Source of the DNA: Delphinapterus leucas
Lineage: Eukaryota; Chordata; Mammalia; Artiodactyla; Monodontidae
Length of the DNA: 64,000 bases
Reading direction: 5' to 3'
Assembly (NCBI RefSeq): GCF_002288925.2
Contig: NW_022097993.1
Coordinates: 5,393,623-5,457,622, forward strand
Each line of letters begins with the position of its first letter. Within the stretch, counting starts at the first letter, position 1. Below the pieces are notes generated by a model. The model was not told the DNA's origin. It saw only the letters and a list, made by a program, of their open reading frames with translations, and searched no databases. The translations under genes were made by a program, and so were the position numbers. Positions 44,155 to 55,485 of this stretch are shown in pieces.

Positions 44155-47100
44155 ATGGTAATAGGAACATCCATATTGATAATTACCTTAAATGTAAATG
44201 GATTAAATGCTCCAAACAAAAGACAAAGACTGTCTGAATGGATACAAACAAAAGACCCGTATATACGCTGTCTGCAAGAGACCCAATTCAGACCTAGGGC
44301 CACTTACAGACTGAAAGTGAAGGAATGGAAAAAGATATTCCATGCAAATGGAAATCAAAAGAAAGTTGGAACAGCAATACTCATACCAGACAAAATAGAC
44401 TTTAAAATAAAGACTATTAAAAGAGACAAAGAAGGACACTACAGAATGATCAAGGGATCAATCCAAGAAGAAGACGTAACAATTGTAAATATATGTGCAC
44501 CCAACATAGGAGCACCTCAATACATAAGGCAAAGGCTAACAGCCATAAAAGGGAAAATCGACAGTAACACAATAATAGTAGGGGACTTTAACACCCCACT
44601 TTCACCAATGGACAGATCATCCAAAATGAAAAAAAATAAGAAAACACAAGCTTTAAATGACACATTACACAAGATGGACTTAATTGATATTTATAGGACA
44701 TTCTATCCAAAAACAACAGAATACACTTCCTTCTCAAGTGCTCATAAAACATTCTCCAGGATAGATCATATCTTGGGTCACAAATCAAGGCTCAGTTCAT
44801 TTAAGAAAACTGAAATCCCATCAAGTATCTTTTCCAACCACAACCCTATGATACTAGATATAAATTACAGGAAAAAATCTGTAAAAACTGCAAATACATG
44901 GAGGTTAAACAATACACTACTAAATAACCAAGAGATCACTGAAGAAATCAAACAGGAAATTTAAAAAAACCTAGAAACAAATGACAATGAAAACACGAAG
45001 ACCCAAAACCTATCGGATGCAGCAAATGCAGTTCTAAGAAGGAAGTTTACAGCAATACAATCCTACCTCAAGAAACACGGAAAATCTCAAATAAACAACC
45101 TAACCTTACACCTAAAGCAGTTAGAGAAAGAAAAACAAAACCCCCCACAAAGTGAACAGAAGGAAACAGCATAAATAACATATCAGAAATAAATGAAAAA
45201 GAAATGAAGGAAATGATAGAAAAGATCAATAAAACTCAAAGCTGGTTCTTTGAGAAGACAAAATTGATAAACCATTAGCGAGATTCATCAAGAACAAGAG
45301 GGAGAAGACTCAAATCAACAGAATTAGAAATGAAAAAAGAAAAGTAACAACTGACACTGCAGAAATACAAAGGATCATGAGAGACTACTACAAGCAACTA
45401 TATGCCAATAAAATGGACAACCTGGAAGAAATGGACAAATGCTAGAAAGGTACAACCTTCTGAGACGGAACCAGGAAGAAATAGAAAATATAAACAGACC
45501 AATCACAAGCACTGAAATTGAAACTGTGATTAAAAATCTTCCAACAAACAAAAGCCCAGGACCAGATGGCTTTACAGGTGAATTCTATCAAACATTTAGA
45601 GAAGAGCTAACACCTATCCTTCTCAAACTCTTCCAAAATATAGCAGAGGGAGGAACACTCCCAAACTCATTCTACGAGGTCACCATCACCCTAACTCCAA
45701 AACCAGACAAGGATGTCACAAAGAAAGAAAACTACAGGCCAATATCACTAATGAACATAGATGCAAAAAACCTCAACAAAATACTAGCAAACAGAATCCA
45801 ACAGCACATTAAAAGGATCATACACCAGCGTCGAGGGGGTTTATCCCAGGAATGCAAGGTTTCTTCTATATATGCAAATTAATCAATGTGATAAACCATA
45901 ATAACAAATTGAAGGAGAAAAACCATATGATCCTCTCAATAGATGCAGAAAAAACTTCTGACAAAATTCAATACTCATTTATGATAAAAACCCCCCAGGA
46001 AGTAGGAATAGAGGGAACTTTCCTCAACATAATAAAGGCCATATATGACAAACCCACAGCCAACATCTTTCTCAATGGTGGGAAACTGAAACCATCTCCT
46101 CTAAGATCAGGAACAAGACAAGGTTGCCCACTCTCACTGCTATTATTCAACACAGTTTTGGAAGTTTTAGCCACAGCAATCAGAGAAGGAAAAGAAATAA
46201 AAAGAATAAAAGGAATTGGAAATGAAGAAGTAAAACTGTCACTGTTTACAGATGACATGATACTATGGATAGAGAATCCTAAAGACGCTACCAGAAAACT
46301 ACTAGAGCTAATCAATGAATTTTGTAAAGTAGCAGGATACAAAATTAATGCACAGAAATCTCTTGCATTCCTGTACAGTACTGATGAAAAATCAGAAAGA
46401 GAAATTAAGGAAACAATCCCATTTACCATTGCAACAAAAGGAATAAAATACCTAGGAATAAACTTTCCTAAGGAGACAAGGGTCCTGCATGCAGAAAACT
46501 ATAAGACACTGATGAAAGAAATTAAAGATGATACAAACAGATGGAGAGATATACCATGTTATTGATTTGGAAGAATCAATACTGTGAAAATGACTATCCT
46601 ATCCAAAGCAATCTACAGATTCAGTGCAATCCCTATCAAGATATGAAATGCAATTTTCACAGAACTAAAACAAAAAATTTCAGTTTGTATGGAAACACTA
46701 ATGACCCTGAAGAGCCAAAGCAATCTTGAGAAAGAAAAACATAGCTGGAGGAATCAGGCTCCCTTACTTCAGAGTATACTACTCAGCTACAGTAATCAAG
46801 ACAGTATGGTACTGGCACAAAAGCAAAAATATAGATCAATGGAACAGGATAGAAAACCCAGAGATAAACCCACACACATATGGTCACCTTATCTCTGACA
46901 AAGGCAAGAATATACAATGGAGAAAAGACAGCCTCTTCTATAAGTGGTGCTGGGAAAACTGGACAGTTACATGTAGAAGAATGAAATTAGAACACTTCCT
47001 AACACCATACACAAAAATAAACTCAAAATGCATTAAAGACCTAAATGTAAGGCCAGACACTATAAAACTCTTAGAGGAAAACATAGGCAGAACACTCTGA

Positions 47101-47955
47101 CATAAATCACAGCAAGATCTTTTGACCCCCTCCTAGAGAAATGGAAATAAAAACAAAAATAAACAAATGGGACCTAATGAAACTTAAAAGCTTTTGCACA
47201 GCAAATGAAAACAAGCCAAAATCAAGACAAAAGACAAGCCCTCAGAATGGGATAAAATATTTGCAAACGAAGCAACTGACAAAGGATTAATCTCCAAAAT
47301 TACCAGCAGCTCATGAAGCTGAATATCAAAAAAACAACCCAATCCAAAAATGGTCAGAAGACCTAAAGAGACATTTCTCCAAAGAAGATATACAGACTGC
47401 CAACAAACACATGGAAGAATGCTCAACATCATTAATCACTAAATGCAAATCAAAACCACAATGAATTATCACCTCACGCCAGTCAGCATGGCCATCATCA
47501 AAAAAATCTACAAACAATAAATGCTGGAGAGGGTGTGGAGAAAAGGGAACCCTCTTGCGCTGTTGGTGGGAATGTAAATTGATACAGCCACTATGGAGAA
47601 CAGTATGGAGGTTCCTTAAAAAACTAAACATAGACCTACCATATGACCAAGCAATCCCACTAGTGGGCATATACCCTGAGAAAACCATTATTCAAAAAGA
47701 GACATGTACCATAATGTTCACTGCAGCGCTATTTACAATAGGCAGGACATGGAAGCAACGTAAGTGTCCATCGACAGATGAATGGATAAAGAAGATGTGG
47801 CACATATATAGAATGGAATATTACTCAGACATAAAAAGAAATGAAACTGAGTATTTGTAGTGAGGTGGGTGGACCTAGAGACTGTCATACAGAGTGAAGT
47901 AAGTCAGAAAGAGAAAAACAAATACCGTATGCTAACACATATATATAGAATCTAA
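44155..47955 (+). pseudogene. L1 copy B ORF2 relic with intact endonuclease motifs
   Basis: ATG at 44155 opens 269 codons covering the whole APE-type endonuclease with every recognisable catalytic motif intact: TLNVNGLN (Asn13), LQETQ (Glu42), GDFNTPLS (Asp144 and Asn146), RIDHILGH and SNHNPM. A TAA at 44962-44964 ends it. Next come the RT pieces [20 protein letters not shown] (45439-45882) and [11 protein letters not shown] with FTDD in place of FADD (46245-46256), at 45852-46565. The C-terminal parts are at 46726-47100 and 47555-47860 ([26 protein letters not shown]). The in-frame end is TAA 47953-47955. Family length is about 1,275 codons, and the span of 3.8 kb agrees. At least five frame breaks. 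Confidence 0.94.
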
Positions 47956-48307
47956 AAAAAAATGTTGTGATGAACCTAGGGGCAGGACAGGAATAAAGAC
48001 GCAGACGTAGAGAATGGACTTGAGGACACGAGAAGGGGGAAGGGTAAGCTGTGACAAAGTGAGAGAGTGGCATGGACATATATACACTACCAAATGTAAA
48101 ACAGATAGCTAGTGGGAAGCAGCTACATAGCACAGGGAGAGCAGCTCAGTGGTTTGTGACCACCTAGAGGAGTGGGATAGGGAGGATGGAGGCAGATGCA
48201 AGAGGGAGGGGATATATGTGTACATATAACTGACTCTCTCTCTTATACAGCAGAAACTAATACAACATTGTAAAGCAATTATACTCCAATAAAGATGTTA
48301 AAAAAAT
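47956..48307 (+). other. L1 copy B 3' UTR
   Basis: Same 3' UTR as copy A, with tagctagtgggaagcagcta and ctccaataaagatgttaaaa. The G-tract (48160-48215) is more broken by A than in copy A. Confidence 0.85.
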
Positions 48308-48319
48308 TAATGTGTTAAG

Positions 48320-50595
48320 ATTTATTAAGATTGCCTCTTAAGAAAGTTGCTGATAATTTAGTGAACATATATTATTGTGTATATTCTACAATCAAGCTTA
48401 CCATTATTACAATTTTCTCTTAATGAGAGTTTGTTGATAATTAAGTAATTATGCATGAACTCACTGTCAGTTGTCACCATGACAGTCACTCAAAATTCAG
48501 TTAATTTACATATTCCTCATAAAAATTTCTTCTCTCCACTATTTCTCCCTATAGTGAATTGTCTCCCACAGTTCCAATTTAAAAAAAAAAAATAAGGAAA
48601 CAGTTTAACTAAATAGTTCCCAAGCTGTAAGTTTTTTTGTTTGTTTTTTCTACTTTGAAACAGAAATAGTGGATACTTGAAGAGCCATTTCGGTTTGTTG
48701 AGTAAGAGACATCAAAGGCAGAAACAGGATGAAATACTGGCTGTGCATCAGATGTTTTAGTGCCTCTCATTCAAAAGTAAATATGCCACAGGTATTAAGA
48801 TCCTAAAACTGTATATCTAATGGGAACTATGAGGGTGATTCTGAGGTATAGTGACAACTGGGGATCTCTGGGCAAACCAACAAAGCTGATGATGACCTTA
48901 CATCAACTGCAGGAAGAATGACAGCTCCTTGTTCAATTTCCCGCTTTCTATCTAGCTGCTTATTTCTCCACTTTCTCCTAATCCATTTCCTCCAAGCTAC
49001 ATTTGCTAGGTTATTCTTACCCTAGGGCCAAAGGTCTTCCTTATAAAGAAAACTGAAAAGTCTACTCACCTCTCCTGCCCCCAAAATACAAAACTAGTAA
49101 TTTCTCCCATATTCTCACAAAAATAAACTAGCAGATGTCCAGTGGTACGTGCACACACAATCTCTGTCACAATGTCTTGCTTTTGCTTGTCCATTCTACT
49201 TAACTCCTTTATAGAATCATGTAGCAGAGTCTGATAAGAATGAAGGAAGGAATAGTGAAATGTGAGAAATTTCTAGCCTGTGTCCTACCGTTTTCCTTCT
49301 CAATGACCTCTTATTCTACTTGCTATGCCTTCCCTCATTCCTTAGAGTTTACTGCAAATGTGTAAAGTATGATACCTCTGGATAGCAACTTAGGCCTATT
49401 ATCCCCAAGCTATGATCCGTAGTTGTGATTTGCATTGAAACAAATCCTCACAAGGATTTTAATGATGAATCAGCTTTTATGTATCATCTCTCACTCCAGA
49501 GAGAGCTGCATTAATAATAAAATAATAGAATTTGCATAAAGCTTCAAAAATTTACAAAGTGCCACAGCTACACCATTTTATCCTTCTCTAATCCATTTTC
49601 AAATGATAAAATGCAATGACACAGGTTACTTGACTTTCCGAGAAGTGAAAAACTCTCTCACTTCCCACTCCAAATCCCTAGTGACTTCCTATATTCTATA
49701 CTAGCTTAACCCAAATGTTTATCTGTCGGAGAAATTGTAGAGCCAGTATGTTATTCATAAAGGTAACTGGGAGAAAAGGAAAAAGTATGGACAATTTCTA
49801 ATATGCCTCAATCCTGAGTCAGCAATGTGCCTTGCCACTGATTTCTTGGAAATTCTGGATAATTACCTCATTAGAAGGTAAGAGGAAGAAGTAGGATTTA
49901 TGAGTTGCCTAGAATGAAAACTTAACAGGACCCACATGGTGGGTTATATTTCCTCTTCTATTTATCATGGGGTATAAAGGGAGAAATAATGCATGTAAAT
50001 ATGGTACTCTGAAAAAACAACCTAGGGCACGTCAATTTAATTCAACATTTACATTTAACAATGCTCCGCATCCAGTCGTTTGCTGTTACTTACCAGGTTG
50101 CAAATTTTAAAAGAGCTTCTTAATAACCCCTGTGATTGAATTGTTGTTCTGCCAGCGTTAACTGACACTCTTGCACCTAAGAATGTACAGTGTTTCTTCA
50201 GCATTAATTCCCTTGGTATTTAATTAATTCATGGAGAATGAAGCCTCATGTTCATAAACTTGAAATGCATCAAGGGCATACATTAATCTATTTTTAAATA
50301 GCATTTGTCCATGAACAGAAAATCTCTCCTGGTTGCTAACTCAGGTTTTGTCAACGCAGTAGCTGCCACAACCAACCAGCTCACAGTGGCGGCTTAGTAA
50401 CAGCTTTAACTAGCCGACACACAAACACAGCATTGAGAGATCAGTGTTCATTTCAGCATCTGAAAACTTCAGGACCCACAGCCCATCATCTAAAGAAAAA
50501 TGCATCTGATCAGTTACTAAATGGTGTGTGTGTGTGTCTGTACGTTTGTGCACGCGCGCCTGCATTTTGTTTTTAAATAGACCACCCCTCTGGCT
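48320..50595. other. Spacer, 2.3 kb, no gene recognised
   Basis: Noncoding unique-looking DNA with no young L1 or CHR SINE. A 111-codon minus frame (50410-50745) overlaps a GT array and a MER5-like relic and is fortuitous. Confidence 0.45.
50523..50560. repeat. (TG)n followed by alternating CG tract
   Basis: TG units, then tgcacgcgcgcctgc. A short alternating purine-pyrimidine run with Z-DNA potential. Confidence 0.85.
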
Positions 50596-50735
50596 CAATG
50601 GTTCTCCATCGTACTGAGTGTTAGGATAACCTGTGAAACTTTTAAAGACATCAGATGCCCAAAATTCCATTTCAGTGGGTCTGGCATGGGATTCAAGCAC
50701 CAGTATTTTTTTAAAAAACAAGTTAAGGACCATTG
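50596..50735 (+). repeat. MER5-like hAT DNA transposon relic
   Basis: Starts caatggttctccatcgtact and ends gttaaggaccattg, degenerate inverted repeats of the MER5 type, with ccatttcagtgggtctggca in the middle. Confidence 0.8.
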
Positions 50736-52904
50736 TTAATTTCATGTCAGTCAGTAGAAATTATGTGAAGATGAATTCTACACTCAAGTTCTCTATAATT
50801 CTGTCCAACTTGATTTCTCTCACGTCAATTATTTAAGATTAGTTTGCTATAAAAAGGAAGTTTCGGTACTGTTTCTAGGGAACGCATCTCTTAGCAAAAG
50901 ACTGAAACTAAGCATTAGTAAACATATTTATAAGTAACTATGTATAAATCTTCATTTAAATGTAGCATGTATTAGTGTTTAAGTGTTCTTATCTTATTTT
51001 ATTATTTGATTTTACTCTGAAGCAATGAAAACAAGATCCGACTGATGATATTTACTTTCTAGTATCTTCCTCAATTTTGTGTTCTTTCTCAAAAAAAACT
51101 GCTTTGCATAAAATAACAGAAATATTCATGAAAATGGCTAAAATAAAAGAAAATAATACTTTGGATAAAAATGTATGTCATATTTCTGAATAACTCTCTT
51201 CCACAGTACAATGTAAAACTCCTGGTGAAGGAAATTAAGAGACCTTTCTAAACCTTTTCTGGTTTCAATTATCTGAATATATATTATTTTTATATTTCCT
51301 GTTTGCCTTATGTTGAGAGATCAGCTTCATCAGATTTTTTCATGGCTTTTATTAAGACTCATGGAAAAAACTGAACGCATTTGAGAAGTAAACCAAGCTG
51401 TTTATCATGAAGGAAGGCGTGGGGGCTTTTAAAAAATTATTTTGCCATTTTCCCCTTTTATACCCTTAGGTCTATCACAGATTAAGTATATATTATTACA
51501 TATATGCTCACCTGTAGTCCAATTCATCCAACTAACTCCTTCTCTTAGATGAGCCTAAATTCATTGTTCTGTGATTGCTAGTGAATAGGTTGGAGGAAAG
51601 CCCCCATCTTTCAGACAGTGATCCCAGGAATGTACATGAAAGCTCAAGTCTTCTGTTTCCCAGACAAATACATCTCATGGTTTCCCTTGAAAGTGCAAAG
51701 CTGCAATGGACAGCAACACAGGAGTGCAAGAAAACAACAGATTTACAAAGAAATATAATGACTCCTTCTGAGTTTCAGGTAAATGCCCTAAGGAGAAATG
51801 AAGTCAACTAAGATGGAGGCTTATTACTATATGTGCTATACTAACTCAGCAATAGAATGATACGAATTTGAAGTTGCTAGGCCTTTGGTGAAAAACAAAA
51901 GGCCTGTTGGTGAAAAACAGTAAGCAATTTTACATATGTTCAGTAAGTTACTCATTCAAAACTCATAATTAGTTACTTTTATGTGCAAAGCAATGGGTGA
52001 GCAATGGTCATGCTTCTAGTTCAGCCACAGCTACATACAAGAACCCTTTTGTTTATACACCTGATAATAAATGGACTAAAACTGTCAAATTAGAGAACTG
52101 GCCCCAATCTTCCTTTATTCCAATTTCAGGTGCACCCTGTTCCTTACCCCTTGAAGTCAGCCTGTGACTTCTCTCCTCTAGACCTCTTCCCTTATCAAAA
52201 CAAAAAGATTCAATATCATTTGGCCAAGATCTCAACTACTGTGGTATAAACTTTCCCACATAATTTTAATTTTATCTTTTGTGGTATAAGAGTGTTTGCC
52301 TCCTGTGAAAAGAATTGCAGACAAAACCGAAGAGATGAAAGTTTATCAAATTGGGTATTTTAAGCACATGTAGTTTACTTTACAACTCAGTCAAGCTGTT
52401 CTAAAAACCTGAGTAGATGAAGATATTTTTCTGAGATGGAAATCCTTTCCCTTATTGTAAAATCACATCTTAGGCTGATACGGAAGATTCATCTACTTCC
52501 ATGGTTTTAGGGTATCTAGACCAAAAGGGACTCAGACTCTCTCCTCGTTTCTCATCTTTCCCTTAAGCCTAACCAACAACTCCCTAAGGGAATTATAAAT
52601 GCCAGAATCCCGACCGACCGTATTCATAACATTCCTCCCTCTCCATTCTGCCTGCCTCCTGAGGGCTAACACACAGCAGGTACACAATCCATGCATGTGG
52701 CTCCAAAACCCTCAGGAACCAGGGCAGACAGAAGGTGAACATTCTCCTCAAACACTTCTGCGCTTAGGGTATGGGGAGGAAAGAGATTCTCTGAGCTTAG
52801 AGGACAGACACCACACCAGTGGAGCACAGGTTACTAGGAGCTGGGCATAAGCAAACCACAGCTTTGGGAAGGCAGCCACTGTCTTGATGAAGAACAGAGC
52901 CTGC
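50736..52904. other. Spacer, 2.2 kb, no gene recognised
   Basis: Noncoding. One interval (51550-51778) is bounded by an acceptor-like ttctcttag and donor-like cag|gtaaat, but its frames are closed. An 83-codon frame at 52599-52850 has no family resemblance. Confidence 0.4.
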
Positions 52905-52909
52905 TGAGT

Positions 52910-53085
52910 AGGACTGCCTGGGTCAGATCCAGGGTCTGCCTAGCTCTGTCTATGGAAAAGTTCTTATACCTCTTTATGCCTCAGTTTCTCCATCTATAAA
53001 ATAAGGAAACACCTTTCCTGGGTTGTTACAAGGATTACGTGAAATGATCTATGCAAAGAACTTAGCAAGAATTCAATAAATACAG
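52910..53085 (+). repeat. MIR SINE
   Basis: Sense MIR: gactgcctgggtcagatcca, cctctttatgcctcagtttc, tccatctataaaataaggaa, gggttgttacaaggattacg, then aacttagcaagaattcaata. Head and core are clear. Confidence 0.88.
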
Positions 53086-53130
53086 TACTTCATTACTGGA
53101 GAGTTAGAATCAAAATTTATTTTTTTAATT

Positions 53131-53298
53131 CAGTGCACCTCACACTTTCATATGTATATGAATTACCTGGGGATCTTGTTAACATGCAGAATCAGATTCT
53201 GTAGATCTGGGAGGGGGGTTGAGAGTCTGCATTTCTAACAAGTTCCTAGATGATGTCAGCATGGCTGGTCCCTGGAACACGCTTTGAGGAGTAAGGCT
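53131..53298 (+). repeat. MER5A-like hAT DNA transposon
   Basis: The best preserved of the four MER5-like copies: cagtgcacctcacactttca at the start, attacctggggatcttgtta, catgcagaatcagattctgt, tgcatttctaacaagttcct, gatgatgtcagcatggctgg and a degraded right end acgctttgaggagta. Confidence 0.92.
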
Positions 53299-54639
53299 TT
53301 AATGTATTTAGGAACAAGCATTCATGTGCTATGGGGGAGAACAGCACACAGTATTTGGAAAATCTAACTGCACTGATGTGAACAGATCAAAGGCATTAGG
53401 AAAATAATACAGAAGAGGGAAGGCAATGTCTGTCCAGCTCTATAAAAACAATCTTGAATTATCACACAACACAATATCAGTATAATTTTTACCATGATTT
53501 ACCTTAAGAGTACATTCTGCATATAAATATTAATCTTCATATGTGATGATTATTTGAGCACATTTGGTGATTCTGGCATGATGGTCTTGACATATACTTT
53601 TAACAGAAGGAACATTAGCTACTCACTCATTAATTATTCAGTTCAATAAGACTATATTAGAAATAGAACTACTTAATTCAATTAGACTATAATATGCCAG
53701 GGACTGTGCTGAGCCCTCAACTTAGTTTCAAGCCCAGAACTGAAAGGTCATGATATATAGAGAAGAGATGAACATTAAGCCAAAATTACAAGTGAGCTAG
53801 AGAAGCAGATGAGCAGCTTTACACCTATATAGCCTGAAAAGAGCAACCATGAGAGGGTCACAGAAAGCACCTTGCTTTGAGCTGAAGGGCTTGAGGTTGA
53901 GCTTTAAGGAGTCTCCGTTCCTCGCAACCTCCCGAGAATGCTGTTACTTTCCAGGACACATCCCTATCAGGCGACTACTACCTAAAACTCTAACGCCCAG
54001 ACGTCCCCAAGTCACTTCAAGTAGCTACCATGCCATTCCAAAACGGTCATAGGTGTTTCTTCACTAAGACATAATACTTTTTGTTTGAAAGTGTTAAGAA
54101 TTCCTCCTATGAACATGAACAACTATAGCCAGCTCAATGCCATGTTCTTCTGTTGTGTGTTTCTAAGAGTTTCTGAATAAAAGTGTAGAACTAAAGAATT
54201 GAAGTGTGGAAGTAAGGGGGGTGTGTGAAAATAGCATTTGACAGAGAGAACTGAGAGATAGAAGCCCAGGAAAGCGGCAAATTGTGACCAACAAAAAGAC
54301 AGCTGTGGTAAACGTCGTAACATCTTTCCTTACACACTAGTCACAGAAAGAGCAATCAACAGGTTCCAGTCAAAAGCCCGCCAAAAGTTAAATCCAAATA
54401 TAACAACATATTTTAGAAGAATACATAATTTTAAATTATTATTTTGAATTATCCATAGTATGTTTCCCCAGCATTAACTCAAAAATTAAGGTGTCTGTGT
54501 ACAAGTAATAAAGTGACCACCAGTACATTAAGATTTGAGAGCATCCTCAGTAAATGCATGGCAACAGCACTAAGTTTATCAAGTTACATACGAACAACAT
54601 GAGCTTATGATGGACACCTTTCAGCTTCCCCGTCCGAAA
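53299..54639. other. Spacer, 1.3 kb, no gene recognised
   Basis: Noncoding. Frames at 53849-54052 (plus, 67 codons) and 54123-54323 (minus, 66 codons) have no recognised motif. Confidence 0.4.
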
Positions 54640-55185
54640 GCTCTGAGTATCACGCAGCAAGACAACCAACCCCTTCTCTTTGAAAGATGCTCTTCTCTTC
54701 ACTTCCATGACAACACTCGCTAACTTTTCTGCTACTGCTCAGTGCTCTAATTCTTTATCTCCTTTTCAGGATCCTTCCTGGCTCCTAGCACACCAAATGC
54801 CCAGGGCTCCTAGGGCTCTCCCTAGGCCCTGCTCAATTTCTGCTTATGAGCTGTCTCCCACAGCTTTAAATAACCTCTATACGCTGATGAAGACTCAATA
54901 ATCTCCAGGCCGGTTCTCTCCTTTGGGATCCAGGATGATAAAGCCCACTCTGCCTTGCTAAGCACATATCTTACAGTCATCATAAAACTCAGTACTTGGT
55001 CTGCCCATCCCCACTCCTACCCCACTCCTCCTCCGGGCTGTCCTCCTTGAATCTGTAAATGGCACCTCTATTCACCTGGTTGTTAGCGACCAGAAACCAA
55101 GGAATACTGCTGAATGACTACTTCTCCCTCATCCTCCATGCTGTCCATAGCCAAATCCAGTGGATTCTCCCTCTAACATACTTTT
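54640..55185 (+). repeat. L2 LINE relic (reverse-transcriptase 3' part)
   Basis: Phrases follow the L2 consensus in order: cccagggctcctagggctct, acagctttaaataacctcta, tacgctgatgaagactcaat (the Y-A-D-D region, decayed), aaatggcacctctattcacc, tggttgttagcgaccagaaa and ctccctcatcctccatgctg. A 73-codon frame at 54680-54901 is a remnant of it, not a host gene. Boundaries approximate. Confidence 0.8.
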
Positions 55186-55422
55186 TTCAGTTTTTAATTT
55201 TTTAAAGTGTTGCAAGCAGATACTGTCCAAGAGTTGTACAGCATTTATCCCAAAGACAGTGGTACCCTACCCCTCTCCACCATCATTCTCATTTGAAACT
55301 ATTCTAGTTGATTCTTTTGGTATTTACCCTCATGATTATAAATAACATACTTCCTTAAAAACACTGATTTTCCATTATAGAAGGGACTATCTTTCTTTCC
55401 CCTGCACTCATCTCCATTCTCC

Positions 55423-55425
55423 TCC

Positions 55426-55464
<39 letters not shown>

Positions 55465-55477
55465 TTCACACACACAT
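55423..55477. repeat. (CT)n(CA)n compound microsatellite
   Basis: About 12 CT units, then about 10 CA units and a few broken CA units. Confidence 0.95.
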
Positions 55478-55485
55478 CCACTTTT

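Larger units (their letters stand above)
40931..48319 (+). mobile_element. L1 copy B, near full-length LINE, perfect 12-bp TSD
   Basis: A sense L1 of about 7.37 kb, of the same subfamily as copy A: 5' end gggagaccttcaagatgc, GC-rich 5' UTR, ORF1 relic, ORF2 relic, G-rich 3' UTR and tail after ccaataaagatgttaaaa. TSD taatgtgttaag at 40931-40942 and 48308-48319 is perfect. A 231-bp foreign L1 3' fragment sits in the 5' UTR. Full 5' end, clean TSD and several near-intact domains suggest a moderately young insertion, but stops in both ORFs make it inactive. Confidence 0.96.

Noticed and set aside
51550..51778. Possible exon between an acceptor-like ttctcttag and donor-like cag|gtaaat
   Set aside because: All three frames from the acceptor meet early stops or lack conservation evidence. 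Such splice-like pairs are common by chance.
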